Shown one piece after another: positions 1 through 9,152 of a stretch of 64,000 nt of DNA. The stretch is from Clostridium frigoris (GTDB lineage Bacteria > Bacillota > Clostridia > Clostridiales > Clostridiaceae), in contig NZ_JAHLDV010000001.1 of the NCBI RefSeq assembly GCF_018861865.1, positions 163,955 through 227,954 on the forward strand. Reading direction: 5' to 3'. The position numbers were made by a program, and so were the translations under genes. The notes under the pieces were generated by a model, which did not search any database, was not told where the DNA came from, and was given only the letters and a program-made list of their open reading frames with translations. Position 1 is the first letter of the stretch, and each line of letters starts with the position of its first letter.

Positions 1-127
1 TAGTTATGCATATAATTATATTCTAACAAATACGCACCTAAAAAGCCACAACAATAAGAAGCCCTTAAGATGATTTAATTATAAGTTACATTAATATGTT
101 AGACATTTACGTTAGTATGTTATAAAA

Positions 128-155
128 TTGTATTATCATAAATATAAAATATAAT
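128..155 (+). promoter_or_regulatory. possible sigma-A promoter for murT-gatD
   Basis: TTGTAT (128-133) and TATAAT (150-155) are separated by 16 bases, about 55 bases before the murT start. The region is so AT-rich that chance matches are likely, so this is tentative. Nothing else was recognised in the first 208 bases. Confidence 0.35.
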
Positions 156-208
156 AAAAGTTCTGCAAATATTAGTAAAATTAAAATTCATAAGTACAAT
201 TAAAGGAT

Positions 209-1567
209 GTGTTCAAAATTAAAATTCAGTCGTTACTCAGTATATTAGTTTCAAAATTTGTTATGAAGTTATCGAAGTCTATATTTCAAGGCGGCACTAA
301 TTTCCCAGGAAAAATCGCCTTAAAACTTGATAAGAACATTTTGAAAACAATTGCTAATAATTATGAGGTTATACTTATAACCGGTACAAATGGTAAAACA
401 ACAACAACAAGCATGATTTATAGCATTGTAAAAGAAAGTAAAAGGCCTGTAATTACTAATAATACAGGCGCAAATATGTATACAGGAATAGTTGCATGTT
501 TTATTTCAAATTATTCATTTAAAAAGTCTCTACTTAAAAAAATTGCAGTTATAGAAGTTGATGAAGCTAATCTTAAATTTGTAACTGAGTATATAACTCC
601 AAAAGTAATTACTATAACTAACCTATTTAGGGACCAAATGGATAGGTATGGAGAGGTATATACAACCCTTAAGAAAATACTTGTGGGAATTGAGAAAGTT
701 CCTGAATCAACTCTTATTCTTAATGGTGATGAATCTTTATTTGGAAACTTGAATCTTAAAAATGATGTGCTATACTATGGTTTTGGAACTAAAATTAATG
801 AAAATAAAATTGTAGATATAAATGCAGATGCTAAATTTTGTACAATATGCAAAACTGCCTACAGTTATAATTTTATAACCTACAATCATCTTGGAGATTT
901 CTATTGCCCTGGATGTGGATATAAAAGACCGGAGCTTACATACTTTGTAGATAAAGTTATTGATTTAAATACCAGTGGTTCATCAGTTTCTATTAACAAT
1001 AAAGAATATTACATAAACCAACCAGGTACATATAATATTTATAATGCTCTATGTGCATACTCCGTAGCAAAGGTTCTTGGAATTTCAGATACTACTATAG
1101 AGCATTCTCTTAAAACTGTAGCTAGTAGCTTCGGTAGACAAGAAACTCTAGATATTGATGGCACCGAGGTCAAAATAATACTCGTTAAAAATCCCGCTGG
1201 TTATGACGAAGCAGTAAACACCATTAATCTTGACAAACGCAAAATAAATTTATCTCTTATGTTAAATGATAATTATGCAGATGGCAAAGATGTTTCTTGG
1301 ATTTGGGATGTAAATTTTGAGCGTTTAACAAGTCTTGATGTTAACAAAGTTATGATCTCAGGAATACGTCTGTACGATATGGCAATAAGACTTAAAGTAG
1401 CTGGTTTTTCATCAGATTCTTTCCTCCTTTGCAGCGATGAAGAAACCCTACTTAATGAAATTAAATCTTGCAATGGTGAAATAGTATATATTCTCGCAAC
1501 CTACACTGCAATGATAAATTTAAGAAAATTTCTACACACTAAAGGTTATATAAATAAAATTTGGTAA
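209..1567 (+). CDS. murT: lipid II isoglutaminyl synthase subunit MurT
   Basis: Mur-ligase-like subunit of the MurT/GatD complex, which amidates the D-glutamate of lipid II to D-isoglutamine in the cytoplasm, using ATP and ammonia from GatD. The Mur ligase ATP loop GTNGKTTTT lies at residues 59-67 and is followed by NNTGANM. A zinc ribbon typical of MurT has C211-x2-C214 and C233-x2-C236. The C-terminal third (LVKNPAGYDEA, NDNYADGKDVSWIWD) matches the DUF1727 domain. The length of 452 residues is normal. The GTG at 209 gives an N-terminus comparable to known MurT proteins. The ATG at 207 is in another frame and soon stops. The AAAGGA upstream is unusually close to the GTG, so ATG 263 is a weaker alternative. 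gatD follows after 25 bases. Confidence 0.95.
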   Translation: MFKIKIQSLLSILVSKFVMKLSKSIFQGGTNFPGKIALKLDKNILKTIANNYEVILITGTNGKTTTTSMIYSIVKESKRPVITNNTGANMYTGIVACFISNYSFKKSLLKKIAVIEVDEANLKFVTEYITPKVITITNLFRDQMDRYGEVYTTLKKILVGIEKVPESTLILNGDESLFGNLNLKNDVLYYGFGTKINENKIVDINADAKFCTICKTAYSYNFITYNHLGDFYCPGCGYKRPELTYFVDKVIDLNTSGSSVSINNKEYYINQPGTYNIYNALCAYSVAKVLGISDTTIEHSLKTVASSFGRQETLDIDGTEVKIILVKNPAGYDEAVNTINLDKRKINLSLMLNDNYADGKDVSWIWDVNFERLTSLDVNKVMISGIRLYDMAIRLKVAGFSSDSFLLCSDEETLLNEIKSCNGEIVYILATYTAMINLRKFLHTKGYINKIW

Positions 1568-1592
1568 AAAATTTAAATAGAAGGTGAATAAC

Positions 1593-2318
1593 ATGGAAAT
1601 TAATATTTGTCACCTATATCCTGACTTATTGAATGTATATGGGGATGTAGGAAATATTTTAATACTAAAACACAGAGCAGAGCTTCGAGGAATCGAAGTA
1701 AACATTGTTAATGTATCTATGGGCGATATTTTTAAAGCAGAAGATTATGATATTGTTTTTTTTGGAGGCGGCCAAGATTATGAGCAAACTATAGTTTCTC
1801 CAGATTTAATAGAACTTAAAAAAGCATCAATGGAAGAATATATAGAAAGTGGAAAAGTATTTTTAGCAATTTGTGGTGGATATCAATTGCTTGGGAAATA
1901 CTATACAACTCCAAGTGGTGAAAAAGTTGATGGTCTTGGGATTTTGGATATCTACACTGAAAGTGGTGACAAACGCTTTATCGGTAACACAGTCATTCAT
2001 AATGAAACCTTTGACGAAACCTATGTAGGCTTTGAAAATCATTCCGGAAGGACCTATATTAACGATTTATTACCCCTTGGCAAAGTTGAAGCTGGCTATG
2101 GTAATAATGGAGAAGACGGTTACGAGGGTTGCGTATATAAAAACACCTTCTGTACTTATTTCCATGGTTCGCTGTTATCTAAAAATCCTGAGCTTGCAGA
2201 TAGATTGCTTACCCTTGCATTAAACAATAAATATGATGAGGTTGCTCTAACTTCCCTAGATGATAGTCTGGAAATTAAAGCTAAGGAATTTATAATAAGG
2301 AGAGAAACTGCAAAATAA
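1593..2318 (+). CDS. gatD: lipid II isoglutaminyl synthase, glutamine amidotransferase subunit GatD
   Basis: Class I glutamine amidotransferase-like partner of MurT. It hydrolyses glutamine and passes ammonia to MurT for lipid II amidation. The fold is of the CobB/CobQ type. The nucleophile Cys94 lies in LAICGGYQLLG and the catalytic His191 in TYFHGSLLSKNP. The N-terminus CHLYPDLLNVYGDVGN is characteristic of GatD. ATG 1593 is chosen because AGAAGGTGA sits at a normal distance before it. The upstream in-frame GTG at 1584 is part of that ribosome binding site. The gene is co-transcribed with murT, as in other Firmicutes. Confidence 0.95.
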   Translation: MEINICHLYPDLLNVYGDVGNILILKHRAELRGIEVNIVNVSMGDIFKAEDYDIVFFGGGQDYEQTIVSPDLIELKKASMEEYIESGKVFLAICGGYQLLGKYYTTPSGEKVDGLGILDIYTESGDKRFIGNTVIHNETFDETYVGFENHSGRTYINDLLPLGKVEAGYGNNGEDGYEGCVYKNTFCTYFHGSLLSKNPELADRLLTLALNNKYDEVALTSLDDSLEIKAKEFIIRRETAK

Positions 2319-2325
2319 ATATCGG

Positions 2326-2388
2326 TATGAATTTCTCCGGAAATGGCATCAAATAAGAAGAGTATAAACATTTAAAATTCTTCTTTTG
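2326..2388. repeat. left-arm fragment of the palindromic repeat element (copy A)
   Basis: This stretch matches the left arm of the full elements at 2584-2864 and 11515-11751: TATGAATTTCTCCGGAA, then AAATAAGAAG, then TTTAAAATTCTTCTTTTG. No matching right arm follows, so it is a truncated copy directly downstream of gatD. Confidence 0.6.
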
Positions 2389-2529
2389 AAAAATTAAATT
2401 AAAAAGATATATACAATATCTACAGCCTATCGGCTAAAAGATTTTTTTGATGATTTAAAAATGTTTTTACACAAAAAAGTATATATTACGTATAATGCAT
2501 TGAGCAAACTTTAGGTTTTCTTTAAGCAA

Positions 2530-2550
2530 TTTCGTTCCAAAGGAACGAAA
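2530..2550. repeat. perfect 9-bp hairpin
   Basis: TTTCGTTCC, loop AAA, GGAACGAAA. It is a compact stem just before repeat copy B. No T-tract follows, so it is not a clear terminator. It may be part of a compound repeat. Confidence 0.6.
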
Positions 2551-2583
2551 AGTCCTTTCTTTAGATATAGAAATACATAATAG

Positions 2584-2864
2584 AATGAACTTCCTCTGGA
2601 AGTGACTCCAATAAGAAGAGCCGAAACAATTGAAATTTCATTTAAAATTCTTCTTTTGCAAATATAAAATTCTCGTGAGACTGCCACAGGCAGTCTAGTG
2701 AACCGGCTGCAAGCCGAATGTGAACGACATAACAATTAATAATTGTTATGTCCCCCAAAGAACGACCCAGAGGAAGAGGATTTTATATTCGCAAAAGATT
2801 AAAATTTCTTAATGAAATTTCATGTTTCAAACTCTTATTGGAGGAACGCAAGAGGAAGTTCATT
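2584..2864. repeat. 281-bp palindromic dispersed element, copy B
   Basis: The element is an imperfect inverted repeat over almost its whole length. The outer arm AATGAACTTCCTCT (2584-2597) pairs exactly with AGAGGAAGTTCATT (2851-2864). The inner blocks CCAATAAGA, GAAATTTCATT and TTTTGC-AATATAAAA recur inverted in the right arm. The centre holds three further hairpins: GACTGCC/GGCAGTC, CGGCT/AGCCG, and a perfect 12-bp stem at 2726-2752. Copy C (11515-11751) shares the blocks and general plan, with different but still self-complementary outer arms. It could be a MITE-like element or a structured RNA. No credible protein is encoded. Confidence 0.75.
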
Positions 2865-2917
2865 GGATCACACTTTTTTATTCTTATTTCTTATTTTCAA
2901 TGGCCGAGTAGTACCAT

Positions 2918-2967
2918 AAAAAAAAGATGTAATTTTGGATAAATCCCAAATTTACATCTTTTTTTCT
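2918..2967 (-). terminator. terminator overlapping the 3' end of the XRE-TPR gene
   Basis: The stem is formed by AAAAAGATGTAA and TTTACATCTTTTT around a CC/GG-closed loop. It includes the stop codon of the minus-strand gene ending at 2952. A-tracts and T-tracts on both sides make it usable in either direction. Confidence 0.6.
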
Positions 2968-4235
2968 AGTTGTAATGCCAAACTAAAATACTTTATAGAA
3001 TCAGTCACATTAGATAGCTTATGGTACATACTTCCCATTTCTAAGTAACGAGCATATATATCTTTCTTATTTCCAAACTTTAATAATGAATCTAAAGATA
3101 AATTCATATACATCTCTGCACTAGAAGCGCTTCCTTGTCTATCAAGAATAATTGCTTTATAATAATAACTTTTCTCTATAAACTTAATATCATCTAAATT
3201 GATTGCATAATTTAATACTTCATCAGAAATACTCTGTGCAAGATCCACTACATCATTTTTAATAAGTTCTTTAACACAATTAAGCATAAATTCAACTAGT
3301 CCTACCTTATCATCTCTCGGATATACACTTAACCCCTGACTTATATATTCAACTGCTTTTTCTTTCATATTACAGTCAAACATTGTTGACCCATAATTTA
3401 AGATAGCTATCGCCTTATATTGTAACTTATCTTTATATAACTGGTAAGATTTTTGCTCATATTTTTCAAAATCGTCATTTTTCATTCTTATAGATAAAAC
3501 GGCTAACATATGATATATCTTTGCTGCGCTAAGATCTGTATCCACATGATTAACCAAATCTAGCAACCTTTTTCCTACCTCGAAAGCACGTTCATAATTT
3601 TCTAATTTAATATTACAAGCAGCCTCATTATACGTGACTATAATTAATTTTTTATAATTTATAACCTCACTATTATAAAGACCTTTCCTTACATTACGAT
3701 AATAACTAGATGCTTGAAGAAAATCTTCTTTTATATATAAATGTCTTGCCATATCTATATAATAAGTTAATTTATTATCCTCTATAGACGTTTTTAAATA
3801 TAAATCATAATACTCTGAGGTAATAGCTTGAGCATTCTCAAAATCTTTTTTATCTAAGTAAACATTAAATAACATATGCATTAATTCAATGGCTAAATCA
3901 TAATACTTATATTTTTCAGCAACCTCTAAATTGTAGGATACATTATTTTTATAAGTTTCATCCTTAGCATCCACATTATCTTCATTTTTAGCTTTTCCCT
4001 TTATTATTTTAATATTTTCCTTAACTTGATCAAATACATTTTCATTTAGATATGCAAGATCTATATCTAGTTTCTTACTAATTAATTCTAATACCCAAGG
4101 TTCTGCTATAACTTTATTATTTTCTATACAGCTCATTTTAGATACTGATATTTTATCATCACATATCTCTTTTAAAGTAAATCCTTTATATATTCTACTT
4201 CTTTTTATCTTTTCTCCCGTTGATAATATTTTCAT
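2952..4235 (-). CDS. XRE-family regulator with TPR sensor domain (first paralogue)
   Basis: Cytosolic protein of about 427 residues. An N-terminal helix-turn-helix (roughly residues 5-65, starting MKILSTGEKIKRSRIYKG) is followed by an all-helical region of TPR-like repeats. This is the plan of RRNPP/PlcR-type regulators, whose TPRs bind a secreted peptide. The N-terminus is closely related to the next gene upstream (MEILSMGEKIKRKRKE), so the two are paralogues. The start is placed at the fourth codon of the longest frame, where an AGGTGA precedes ATG, matching the paralogue. The frame extends to 4244. No cognate signal-peptide gene was recognised beside it, so peptide sensing is inference. 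Confidence 0.8.
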   Translation of the reverse strand: MKILSTGEKIKRSRIYKGFTLKEICDDKISVSKMSCIENNKVIAEPWVLELISKKLDIDLAYLNENVFDQVKENIKIIKGKAKNEDNVDAKDETYKNNVSYNLEVAEKYKYYDLAIELMHMLFNVYLDKKDFENAQAITSEYYDLYLKTSIEDNKLTYYIDMARHLYIKEDFLQASSYYRNVRKGLYNSEVINYKKLIIVTYNEAACNIKLENYERAFEVGKRLLDLVNHVDTDLSAAKIYHMLAVLSIRMKNDDFEKYEQKSYQLYKDKLQYKAIAILNYGSTMFDCNMKEKAVEYISQGLSVYPRDDKVGLVEFMLNCVKELIKNDVVDLAQSISDEVLNYAINLDDIKFIEKSYYYKAIILDRQGSASSAEMYMNLSLDSLLKFGNKKDIYARYLEMGSMYHKLSNVTDSIKYFSLALQLEKKM

Positions 4236-4295
4236 TCTCATCACCTATCCACAAATTGAGTAATTTATTTGCAAAATTACCCATAAATATTTTTA

Positions 4296-5591
4296 CTAAA
4301 TTATTCCTAGTCTTTTAAATATCTCTACACCTTCATTTAAATATTTAGCTGCATCTATATTTCTTCCACCGTCAACATAGAACTTTCCAATCATTATAGA
4401 TATTTCAGCCGCTTCCTTTAGTTTATCTTGCTCTTTTACAAATATTAGCGCCTTAAGTAATGTATTTTCGGCTTCCTTCTTATTGTCTTCTAATAAATCA
4501 ACTCTATATTTTAATAAGTAATACTGAAATAGCGCCTTATTATTACCTTCTTCTATATAATCCAGTATATGGCTTAAAGCCTCTTTAGCTTTACTTACAG
4601 ATTTAAGTTTAATATAATTTTCACAAATATTAGCTAAGGTATCTATTAATTTTAAGTCATTAGTGTTCTGCCTAATCTCTTTAGCCTTATTTAAGTGTAT
4701 AAATGATTCTTCAATATTCTCAAATTCATAAAACAATCTTCCTAAATTATTTTCTATCTCAGAAATATAAGTTAAATTGTTAATTTCTTTAAATACTTTT
4801 AAAGTAATCTTCGAGTATTTTATAGCATTCTTAATGTCACCTTTTTTATTGTATCCATCTGCAAGTAATAGGAGTGAATTAGCATACTCTTCTTTACTAC
4901 TTATTTGATTGAATTTTTCCTTAGCTAAATAGCAATATTTTATAGCATTTTCCATGTTTTCTAATTTAAAATAAGTATGACCTATATAATAATATATTTC
5001 ACCCAGTAGAAAATCATTTCCCATCTGATTATCTATAAAAACTTTTTCAGCTTGCTTAAAATAACTAGAAGCTGACTGATATCCCCTTAGCTTAAGTGAT
5101 ATTTTCCCAAGTTTTAACAAAGTTTTAATTATTTCTTCATAAGAATTATTTTTAATAAAGATAACATTTGCTGAAAGAAAAACCTGTTGAGCTGACGAAA
5201 TATTTTGCTTCTCCATGCATATATCGCCTCTTAAAGACAAATTTCTACCTCCTTGATACTCTAATTTATATTTTTCACAGTAATATATAGATTTATCAAT
5301 GTTTTGCTCAGCTTGCGATAAATCGCTATTCAAAATTTGAGCTTCAGCAACATTTTGGTAGAACAAGCATATCCTTTCAGCTTGAGCTTCCTCTGACTCC
5401 AATAAATATTCGACAGTTGTATTTAAATTGCTTGCCAGATACTCCAATAAATCCATACTAGGATTAGATTTACCTGATTCAACTAAACTAATTTGTCCTG
5501 GAGTTATTCTACTACCTGCAAGGTCTTTTAATGTCATGTTAAACTCTTTTCTTTTCCTCTTTATCTTTTCTCCCATGGATAATATTTCCAT
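4296..5591 (-). CDS. XRE-family regulator with TPR sensor domain (second paralogue)
   Basis: About 431 residues. The helix-turn-helix covers residues 5-65 (LKDLAGSRITPGQISLVESGKSNPSMDLLEYLA), followed by eight or more TPR-like helical hairpins such as GEIYYYIGHTYFKLENMENAIKYC. The predicted role is DNA binding controlled by a TPR ligand. It lies 60 bases upstream of its paralogue on the same strand and may be co-transcribed with it. AAAGGATGAG precedes ATG 5591. The longer frame begins with GTG 5597. The HTH core is better conserved here than in the downstream copy, which has a changed recognition helix (ISVSKMSCIENNKV), so the two may bind different sites. Confidence 0.8.
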   Translation of the reverse strand: MEILSMGEKIKRKRKEFNMTLKDLAGSRITPGQISLVESGKSNPSMDLLEYLASNLNTTVEYLLESEEAQAERICLFYQNVAEAQILNSDLSQAEQNIDKSIYYCEKYKLEYQGGRNLSLRGDICMEKQNISSAQQVFLSANVIFIKNNSYEEIIKTLLKLGKISLKLRGYQSASSYFKQAEKVFIDNQMGNDFLLGEIYYYIGHTYFKLENMENAIKYCYLAKEKFNQISSKEEYANSLLLLADGYNKKGDIKNAIKYSKITLKVFKEINNLTYISEIENNLGRLFYEFENIEESFIHLNKAKEIRQNTNDLKLIDTLANICENYIKLKSVSKAKEALSHILDYIEEGNNKALFQYYLLKYRVDLLEDNKKEAENTLLKALIFVKEQDKLKEAAEISIMIGKFYVDGGRNIDAAKYLNEGVEIFKRLGII

Positions 5592-5727
5592 AATCACTCA
5601 TCCTTTACAACATGGTAATATAATAATATTAATTTGTACAAATCGACAATTTTAATTCAATTATAACATAGTTCACCTATAATATTGTAAATATATGAAT
5701 AGATTCTAAATTGATACTAAAAATATT

Positions 5728-5771
5728 AAAGACTCCAAACACTATTTTTATTAACATAGTTTGGAGTCTTT
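5728..5771 (-). terminator. intrinsic terminator for the YtxH-like gene
   Basis: A 13-bp perfect stem, AAAGACTCCAAAC (5728-5740) with GTTTGGAGTCTTT (5759-5771), lies 10 bases beyond the minus-strand stop at 5782. T-rich sequence follows on the minus strand. Confidence 0.7.
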
Positions 5772-5781
5772 AGAATCATTC

Positions 5782-5958
5782 TTATAAAACACGGTCCTTC
5801 ATATTATCGTACATGTCGCCTGCTATATTCATTACCATCTTACCTGTTTTTTTAGCCCTTCTTCTTGTGCTTCTATCCATATTAGGAATTAACATCATTC
5901 CCGCAGCTACACCAATTATTGCACCTGCTGTAATTGTTGATATAAATTTATTTTGCAT
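5782..5958 (-). CDS. small YtxH-like protein (58 residues)
   Basis: The product starts MQNKFISTITAGAIIGVAAG and ends MYDNMKDRVL. A glycine/alanine-rich hydrophobic helix (residues 6-25) is followed by a basic stretch (DRSTRRRAKKTGK) and an amphipathic tail. This is the layout of short YtxH-domain membrane proteins common in clostridia, whose function is not established. AAGAAGGGG lies about 9 bases before ATG 5958, and a strong terminator follows. The plus-strand frame over the same bases is its shadow. Confidence 0.75.
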   Translation of the reverse strand: MQNKFISTITAGAIIGVAAGMMLIPNMDRSTRRRAKKTGKMVMNIAGDMYDNMKDRVL

Positions 5959-6105
5959 AAATTACACACCCCTTCTTTATTTATTTATTCTTTATAGCAT
6001 GTGCATTTTCTAATTGAATAATGTATTATTTTAAAACTAAATAATTTCATCTAATAGTAAAAACAAAAATTTACATTGGAATACTTATCCTATAGTATAA
6101 ATTTT

Positions 6106-8169
6106 TTATGAATAAACATCTGAAAGTTCTACTTGTATATTTTCATCACGACTTCTCACATTACTACTATAGAGCATATTTTCATTAAGTACCTTATTTT
6201 TAGGAAGTCTTACTGTAAACTTGCTTCCCTTCCCAAATTCACTTTCAACATATATACTACCCCCATGTAATTCAACAATCGACTTAACTAAACTAAGGCC
6301 AATACCTGTACCCTCTGCATTTCTTGATAATGATTTATCCACCTGACTAAATCTGTCAAATATTATATCCAAATGTTCCTCTTCAATGCCAATACCATTA
6401 TCTTTAACTGATATCTCAACAAATTTATTCTTATTCTTATTCTTAACACAGACAAATATTTCATCACCTTTATCTGAAAATTTTATAGCATTTGATATTA
6501 GATTTAAGACTATTCTTTCTATTTTTTCTGTATCACAAGCAATAATATTTTCCTCACAGTCCGTGTCAAAAACAATGTTTAAGCCCTTGCTGTCAGTCAG
6601 ATTAGTTAAAGACACTACAATTTCTTCAACAATTTCAACTATATTATTATTAGACAAGTTCAATTTATAAAATCCAGCTTCTATTTTTGATAAATCAACT
6701 ATATTATTAATAATTTTAGACAATCTATAAGAATTCTGTTTAATGGATTCTATATATTTAATAATGGAATCCTTTTTATCATCAAGCGAACCGCTAGTAC
6801 AATACAAGTTAAATAACTGAGCCGTTGCAAATATAACATTAAGCGGGGTCTTAAGTTCATGTGATACATTAACAAGGAATTCTCCTTGCATTTTTAAAGC
6901 TTTTTTCATAACCATATTTGACTTAATTTCAGGAGTAACATCTATTAGTAGAATTACTATTTCACGAATTTCACTATTCACTTCAAATATAGGCTCAAAT
7001 ACAACATTAAAGTATACTTCATTTCCATTTAAGATTAAACTTCTTTTATTTAAATACTTTATTTTTTTGTCCTTTAAAACTTCAGAAATACACTTGTAAT
7101 ATTCACTTGATTTAAATTTCCCAAACAAATCTTCAATTTTATTACCCTTTATCTGAGTAATTGATTTAATTTTGGGCTTAAGCGATTCAACGATACTAAG
7201 TCCTTTTTTATTAATATCCACAATTTTAAAATCTGGACACGTTAATCTAACAACAGGTAAATCAAACGTGTTCACCATGTTGTTCAAGAATTCATAACGG
7301 CTTCTTGTAATTTCTTCGTGTTTAAAATAGTCTGTCATATCCCTACTGCAAAGAACTCCTAAACTAAATTTACCATTGCTATCATAAATAGGTGTACCAT
7401 TAATATCTACTTGTAATGTTTTGTTCGGGGACTTAACTATAACTCTCATATTTTTAAATTCTTCGCCCCTCATAACTCTATTCGCTGGAATATTTTCACT
7501 ATCAAGTTGCTTTCCATAAGTATCATAAAACTCTGATGTATCATAACCCTCACTTATATTGTCCATGCTATTGTAAGACGCATGGAACAATTCTCTTGAT
7601 GTTTTATTTACTAATATATATTTCCCTTTATCATCAAAAATAGCAATAGAATCGGCTATATTTTCTATGATAGCCTCTAATTCCTTTTTCTGTTCCTCTA
7701 TTTTTCTTGATTGATTTATTGTTTCTGTAATATCGTGAAAACAAGACACTATTATAGTTAAATCACCCTTTGCATTATAAATAGGAGTTGAACTAATTTC
7801 TGCATAATATTCTTTATTAGGGTGGCGTACAAAAATCCTAACATTTTTTGATTTTTCACCTCTTAATGCTCTAACTGATGGAAAGTCTTTAAATGCTAAC
7901 TGCTTTCCAAATATATCGAACACTTCAATGTTCTTAAAAGCATCAGCTATATTAATTCCTATATCTGATTTATAAATAACCCTCCTTGCTTCCGAATTCA
8001 CCATTATAAAATCGCCCTTATTATTAGCAAACATTACCCCTTCAGATAGATTTTCAATAATGCTAAGTAGTTGAGTATTTTGCTCCTCAAGCTTCTGATT
8101 TCGCTTCTTAAGCTCCTTGTTTTCATCGCTAATAATCTTGTACCGCTTCTCAATGCTTAAATTCTCCAA
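6106..8169 (-). CDS. soluble PAS-domain sensor histidine kinase
   Basis: 687 residues with no signal peptide or membrane segment, so a cytoplasmic kinase. In order: a coiled coil (1-35), PAS domain (about 35-150), a second similar PAS (165-285), a third PAS-like segment (295-415), a HisKA domain with H437 in VSHELKTPLN, and a HATPase domain with N560 in the N-box, DNGIG at 590-594 and EGTGIGLSL at 619-627. All catalytic motifs are intact. It would autophosphorylate H437 and donate to a response regulator. No regulator is adjacent. Orphan soluble PAS kinases in clostridia often feed Spo0A, and a Spo0A homologue lies at 38.3 kb, but a link is only inference. rnhA lies 23 bases upstream. Confidence 0.9.
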   Translation of the reverse strand: MENLSIEKRYKIISDENKELKKRNQKLEEQNTQLLSIIENLSEGVMFANNKGDFIMVNSEARRVIYKSDIGINIADAFKNIEVFDIFGKQLAFKDFPSVRALRGEKSKNVRIFVRHPNKEYYAEISSTPIYNAKGDLTIIVSCFHDITETINQSRKIEEQKKELEAIIENIADSIAIFDDKGKYILVNKTSRELFHASYNSMDNISEGYDTSEFYDTYGKQLDSENIPANRVMRGEEFKNMRVIVKSPNKTLQVDINGTPIYDSNGKFSLGVLCSRDMTDYFKHEEITRSRYEFLNNMVNTFDLPVVRLTCPDFKIVDINKKGLSIVESLKPKIKSITQIKGNKIEDLFGKFKSSEYYKCISEVLKDKKIKYLNKRSLILNGNEVYFNVVFEPIFEVNSEIREIVILLIDVTPEIKSNMVMKKALKMQGEFLVNVSHELKTPLNVIFATAQLFNLYCTSGSLDDKKDSIIKYIESIKQNSYRLSKIINNIVDLSKIEAGFYKLNLSNNNIVEIVEEIVVSLTNLTDSKGLNIVFDTDCEENIIACDTEKIERIVLNLISNAIKFSDKGDEIFVCVKNKNKNKFVEISVKDNGIGIEEEHLDIIFDRFSQVDKSLSRNAEGTGIGLSLVKSIVELHGGSIYVESEFGKGSKFTVRLPKNKVLNENMLYSSNVRSRDENIQVELSDVYS

Positions 8170-8192
8170 TATATCACCTCAATATTTCTATA

Positions 8193-9152
8193 TTACTTTA
8201 CATTAATCATTTTTAATAGATAAGTAATAAAATTTGTTTTTTCATCACTACTTAGGTTCAAAAGTAAGCTATTTATGTCTTCGTGATTAATTTTATACTC
8301 TTGAACAATTTCACTAAATAAATATGTCCTACTTTGCTCCTTATTTTGTTTTTTATTTGGTTCTATTTTAATATTAGAATCCTTAATGTCATTCGGGTCT
8401 TTAATAATTATATTTGCTTCTCCCTTTGATGCTATTGAATAAATTTGATCCCTTACCGCCTTGCTAGCAACATTTATAGTTTTACTTGCTAGCCACTTTT
8501 CCACAACCTTATCTGATTTTATTGCGAGTCTCTCCTTACATTTCTCGTCAACAAGTTCATTAAACAAATCCCCCGTATGACTATCTACTTTGACAAATAT
8601 AACCTCTATTCCACTCTTCATAAATTCTTGCATTTTGTTGTAATACTGCTTTGATGATTCCTCTTTCCTATCCCAGAACCCCGTAGCATGATAACAAATC
8701 CCTATATAATCATGAAATATTACTACTTTCTTTTCTCCTAGGCTTTGCGCATACTGACATCCTTTTACCGCACCTTCTAGTTCCCCTGCAATTTGTCTTA
8801 TGTTTTTATTAGGATCACTATTTCCTTTGCCACTCTCTATATGAAGAACCACATCATCACGAACTGCTACCATTCCATAAGAATACTCCATAGTTTGTGA
8901 ATTATAACTTCCATCCACATAAATATGAAGGATATCCTTTGGATAATTATTATCTATTTTATCTAAAATAATAGGTGCGCCATTTAAAAACTTTTCAGCT
9001 TCAATTCTATATTCGAAGCTCTTATATTTAGCACCTTTTACTCCTTTTACATATTTTAAGCACTCTGCCCAAGTGCCAACTATTATATTTTCTATTTTTT
9101 CATTAGTGTTAGAATTAAACCCTTCTTTTATAGCATAAACTTTTTTACCCAT
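8193..9152 (-). CDS. rnhA: ribonuclease HI with N-terminal hybrid-binding domain
   Basis: Cleaves the RNA strand of RNA/DNA hybrids. Residues 1-58 (KKVYAIKEGFN...GTWAECLKYVKGVKGAKYKSF) form the caulimovirus/viroplasmin-like N-terminal domain found in many firmicute RNases HI. The catalytic domain (75-215) shows D80 (IYVDGSYN), E124 (IAGELEGA), D148 and the HTG-x3-NELVD motif with D202, a complete DEDD set. An extra C-terminal region of about 100 residues is lysine/asparagine-rich and of unknown role. Only 23 bases separate it from the kinase, so the two are likely co-transcribed. Confidence 0.9.
   Translation of the reverse strand: MGKKVYAIKEGFNSNTNEKIENIIVGTWAECLKYVKGVKGAKYKSFEYRIEAEKFLNGAPIILDKIDNNYPKDILHIYVDGSYNSQTMEYSYGMVAVRDDVVLHIESGKGNSDPNKNIRQIAGELEGAVKGCQYAQSLGEKKVVIFHDYIGICYHATGFWDRKEESSKQYYNKMQEFMKSGIEVIFVKVDSHTGDLFNELVDEKCKERLAIKSDKVVEKWLASKTINVASKAVRDQIYSIASKGEANIIIKDPNDIKDSNIKIEPNKKQNKEQSRTYLFSEIVQEYKINHEDINSLLLNLSSDEKTNFITYLLKMINVK

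Noticed and set aside
2748..2942. Short ORF over the right half of repeat copy B
   Set aside because: It is made of the palindromic element, has no ribosome binding site and no protein-like composition.
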